Source: JAAUTS01 sp034440395
Lineage (GTDB): Bacteria; Verrucomicrobiota; Verrucomicrobiia; Methylacidiphilales; JAAUTS01
Direction: 5' to 3'
Assembly: GCA_034440395.1 (NCBI GenBank)
Contig: JAWXBW010000009.1
Coordinates: 1 to 64,000, forward strand
DNA: 64,000 nt
In this document: positions 62,330-64,000 of the stretch, one piece after another
Layout of the letters: each line of letters opens with the position of its first letter
Numbering within the stretch: the stretch's first letter is position 1
Program-made: the position numbers and the translations under genes
The notes under the pieces: model-generated
Database searches by the model: none
Seen by the model: only the letters and a program-made list of their open reading frames with translations
What the model was told of the DNA's origin: nothing

Positions 62330-64000
62330 TTAAGGTGTTAACTTAATTTCGAAGAGATGTACGCAGGTCGGTTCTTGTACATTTACAGCAAATACCTCTA
62401 TGCGAAGACGTTCTACTTGAATAGAGCCAAGATCCAGAGTTATGACTGGAGCGCTGGAACTAATTTGCCGGCCAGCTTGAAACTTAAGGGGTTTCCCCGT
62501 GGCCTTGGGATATGCTAAAATCGTGATTTCGTACATCTCGTTTCGTAGGTAAACGGCCGCTGAAGATACTTTTTGAGCTTTCGGAAATCGGAGATCCACA
62601 ACAAAAGGATTGGCTTCTTTTCCTCGTATAACAGACTCCGTATTGCCGTCGAACAAGCCAGCCGCAGACCCTATATCAACTGGTGAACACCCTACTTGAG
62701 TGAGCTGATTAAGAACGATAAAACTACTTTGAATAAGCTGTTTTCTCCTTTCCAAATCTTCAGAAAATAGCTCTTTAACATTATCCACATATTGCAGCCG
62801 CAGAAAGATGAAGCCTGGCTCCCCATTGGGAAATTTAAGAATAAAATCAGGTGAAAAAGGTTTGAACTTATTTGAAGCCAGCGTTTCGTTATACTGTTGA
62901 TTCGTCAGGACAAATGCGGAGTTGGCCTGAAATGGACGGTAGTAATCTGTAAATTGCGTGATATCCAAAACAGACACGTCGGTAGATGAATCAAAAAATT
63001 CAATTAAATTATCAACACCGTTAGCCCATCTGGAACTTACAAAAAGGACTGGGGGCTGATATTTTTTGAGATAGGCTGGTATAGCCTCAACTAGAAGCTG
63101 CCGAGATCCCCACTGCAACTGATACATACCGTAATCAGTATACCACGTCGGTCCGTTCTTTAGAGCATCAGTCAGCATACGAAATGACGCTGCTGAAAGG
63201 ACAAATGCGAGGACACAGCTCACTAATTTTTCATAACTTCGTAGCCAAGAACTCTGTAAAATAATGTTAACGCAAAGTGATATAAGAATTGTTGCGGGAA
63301 CAATAAAAACAAGAATCCGTACAATCCCAGTGCTCACTAACGCTGCGCCTATAGGAGCCACTATTATTGCAATGAGAAGGGCACGTGCAGAGGATTCACG
63401 AAGTCGCCGGAATAGAATAACAAGGCCACCGGCAAAAAACGGGGCACTCCAAGTCATCAAATGAGCGTAATCTTTCATTTGATGACGAGCTAGACCTTCC
63501 TCGTTAGGGAGGAACCAAAAACGTGGGTCTAACCCATATAGATACTGACGTGAAAAAATAGTCATTTTTTCGATTAAAGGCTTGTTCTCAAACCAATAGG
63601 AATTCAATGAAGCTAATTGGCTTGCAAGAGCTTCAGGATGAGCTAGCCGGAATTGAAGGTAAGGCATGGCACACAAAACAACTATCCCTGCAGCAATCAG
63701 AGTTTGTTTCCATTGCCTTAAATGATGGCGGAAATCGGAAAGGGCTAAAAGTATTCCACTAAAAATCATGACCGACTGCCCAGCGGAATAAGAATAAAAA
63801 GTGGCTGCTCCGAAAAAAATAGACCAAATTAAGTTCCAACCACCCTCTTCTAAATATTTAAGATAAAAATATAAAAACCAAGGGTAAAATGACGCCATGA
63901 GCACGGGATCAAAAGCGGTTCGACTGTGCAAGAACCAGCTAGGTGCTAGCGCAAGAAAAAAAGGCACTAGCCAATAATGTTTGCAGCGGAAAAACCGTCG
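62330..64000 (-). CDS. Membrane glycosyltransferase of the GT39/ArnT type, 5' end outside the window
   Basis: The frame is open to the right edge, so the true start is beyond 64000; 556 codons are visible. The first 280 residues hold about eight membrane segments with a loop LAPSWFLHSRTAFDPVLMAS, typical of ArnT/PMT-like lipid-linked sugar transferases. The C-terminal 250 residues are soluble, probably extracytoplasmic, with a beta-rich end (SAAVYLRNEMYEITILAYPK). It is the most upstream visible gene of the glycan cluster. Confidence 0.75.
   Translation of the reverse strand, partial: RRFFRCKHYWLVPFFLALAPSWFLHSRTAFDPVLMASFYPWFLYFYLKYLEEGGWNLIWSIFFGAATFYSYSAGQSVMIFSGILLALSDFRHHLRQWKQTLIAAGIVVLCAMPYLQFRLAHPEALASQLASLNSYWFENKPLIEKMTIFSRQYLYGLDPRFWFLPNEEGLARHQMKDYAHLMTWSAPFFAGGLVILFRRLRESSARALLIAIIVAPIGAALVSTGIVRILVFIVPATILISLCVNIILQSSWLRSYEKLVSCVLAFVLSAASFRMLTDALKNGPTWYTDYGMYQLQWGSRQLLVEAIPAYLKKYQPPVLFVSSRWANGVDNLIEFFDSSTDVSVLDITQFTDYYRPFQANSAFVLTNQQYNETLASNKFKPFSPDFILKFPNGEPGFIFLRLQYVDNVKELFSEDLERRKQLIQSSFIVLNQLTQVGCSPVDIGSAAGLFDGNTESVIRGKEANPFVVDLRFPKAQKVSSAAVYLRNEMYEITILAYPKATGKPLKFQAGRQISSSAPVITLDLGSIQVERLRIEVFAVNVQEPTCVHLFEIKLTP

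Overview
This is a chromosomal window of a Gram-negative, menaquinone-using bacterium, most likely a member of the Verrucomicrobiota (PVC group). The inference rests on gene content: LPS heptose/Kdo and Lpt export genes, a futalosine-pathway menaquinone locus, split transketolase subunits, a FecR-domain protein beside a tiny sigma-region-4 protein, a hybrid Hpt-rich CheA, and moderate GC content. It cannot be proven here without a search. There are no rRNA genes, CRISPR arrays or insertion sequences. Five tRNA loci carry six tRNA genes.

Layout. 1-2347 (minus): nuoB-nuoC-nuoD of respiratory complex I, nuoD running off the left edge. 2.5-8.4 kb (plus): thrB, tRNA-Tyr (minus), an NADPH/FAD flavoprotein reductase, an L,D-transpeptidase and an O-antigen-ligase-like membrane protein. 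8.4-8.9 kb: tRNA-Arg and tRNA-Gly. 8.9-19.6 kb (plus): a FecR-domain gene broken by an amber codon, a 108-residue protein joining an anti-sigma-like segment to sigma region 4, then a Pil-Chp/cyanobacterial-style chemosensory cluster (two REC-PATAN regulators, CheW, MCP, a three-Hpt hybrid CheA, two cyclic-nucleotide-binding proteins). After it come tRNA-Ser and a 34-bp direct repeat of its 3' end. 20-27.7 kb (minus): one envelope operon, hldA-gmhB-kdsB-pyrG-kdsA-lptC-lptA-lptB, ending with an NtrC-type regulator. 27.8-31.2 kb: a PHP phosphatase, then a decaying ethanolamine locus (eutB lacking its 5' end, eutC, and a permease gutted by an internal deletion). 31.2-35.1 kb: tRNA-Arg, tatD, holA, a HIT protein and an aldo/keto reductase. 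35.1-41.3 kb: an accessory stretch with a broken nucleotidyltransferase pair, a Cys-rich membrane orphan, uvrB, tRNA-Lys, a PIN-type toxin-antitoxin pair and small orphans. 41.3-47.3 kb (minus): ubiD, an outer-membrane barrel, ubiX, mqnP, mqnE, mqnA. 47.4-52.6 kb (minus): a GxxExxY pseudogene, suhB and smc. 52.7-56.8 kb (plus): an ATP-grasp/alpha-E fusion and a class III aminotransferase. 56.9-64 kb (minus): a translationally coupled surface-glycan cluster.

How it fits together. Three blocks serve the envelope: heptose and Kdo synthesis with CTP supply and Lpt export, the O-antigen-ligase-like protein, and the glycan cluster. Two blocks serve respiration: complex I and menaquinone. The chemosensory block has no CheR or CheB and probably controls surface motility or another envelope output. 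The most informative oddities are broken genes: amber codons in the FecR and nucleotidyltransferase genes, the in-frame-deleted ethanolamine permease beside a 5'-damaged eutB, and the GxxExxY remnant. To these add the tRNA-Ser 3'-end duplication and the sigma/anti-sigma mini-protein. TAG is used as an ordinary stop elsewhere (MCP, second cNMP protein, lptA), so the amber codons are best read as nonsense mutations.
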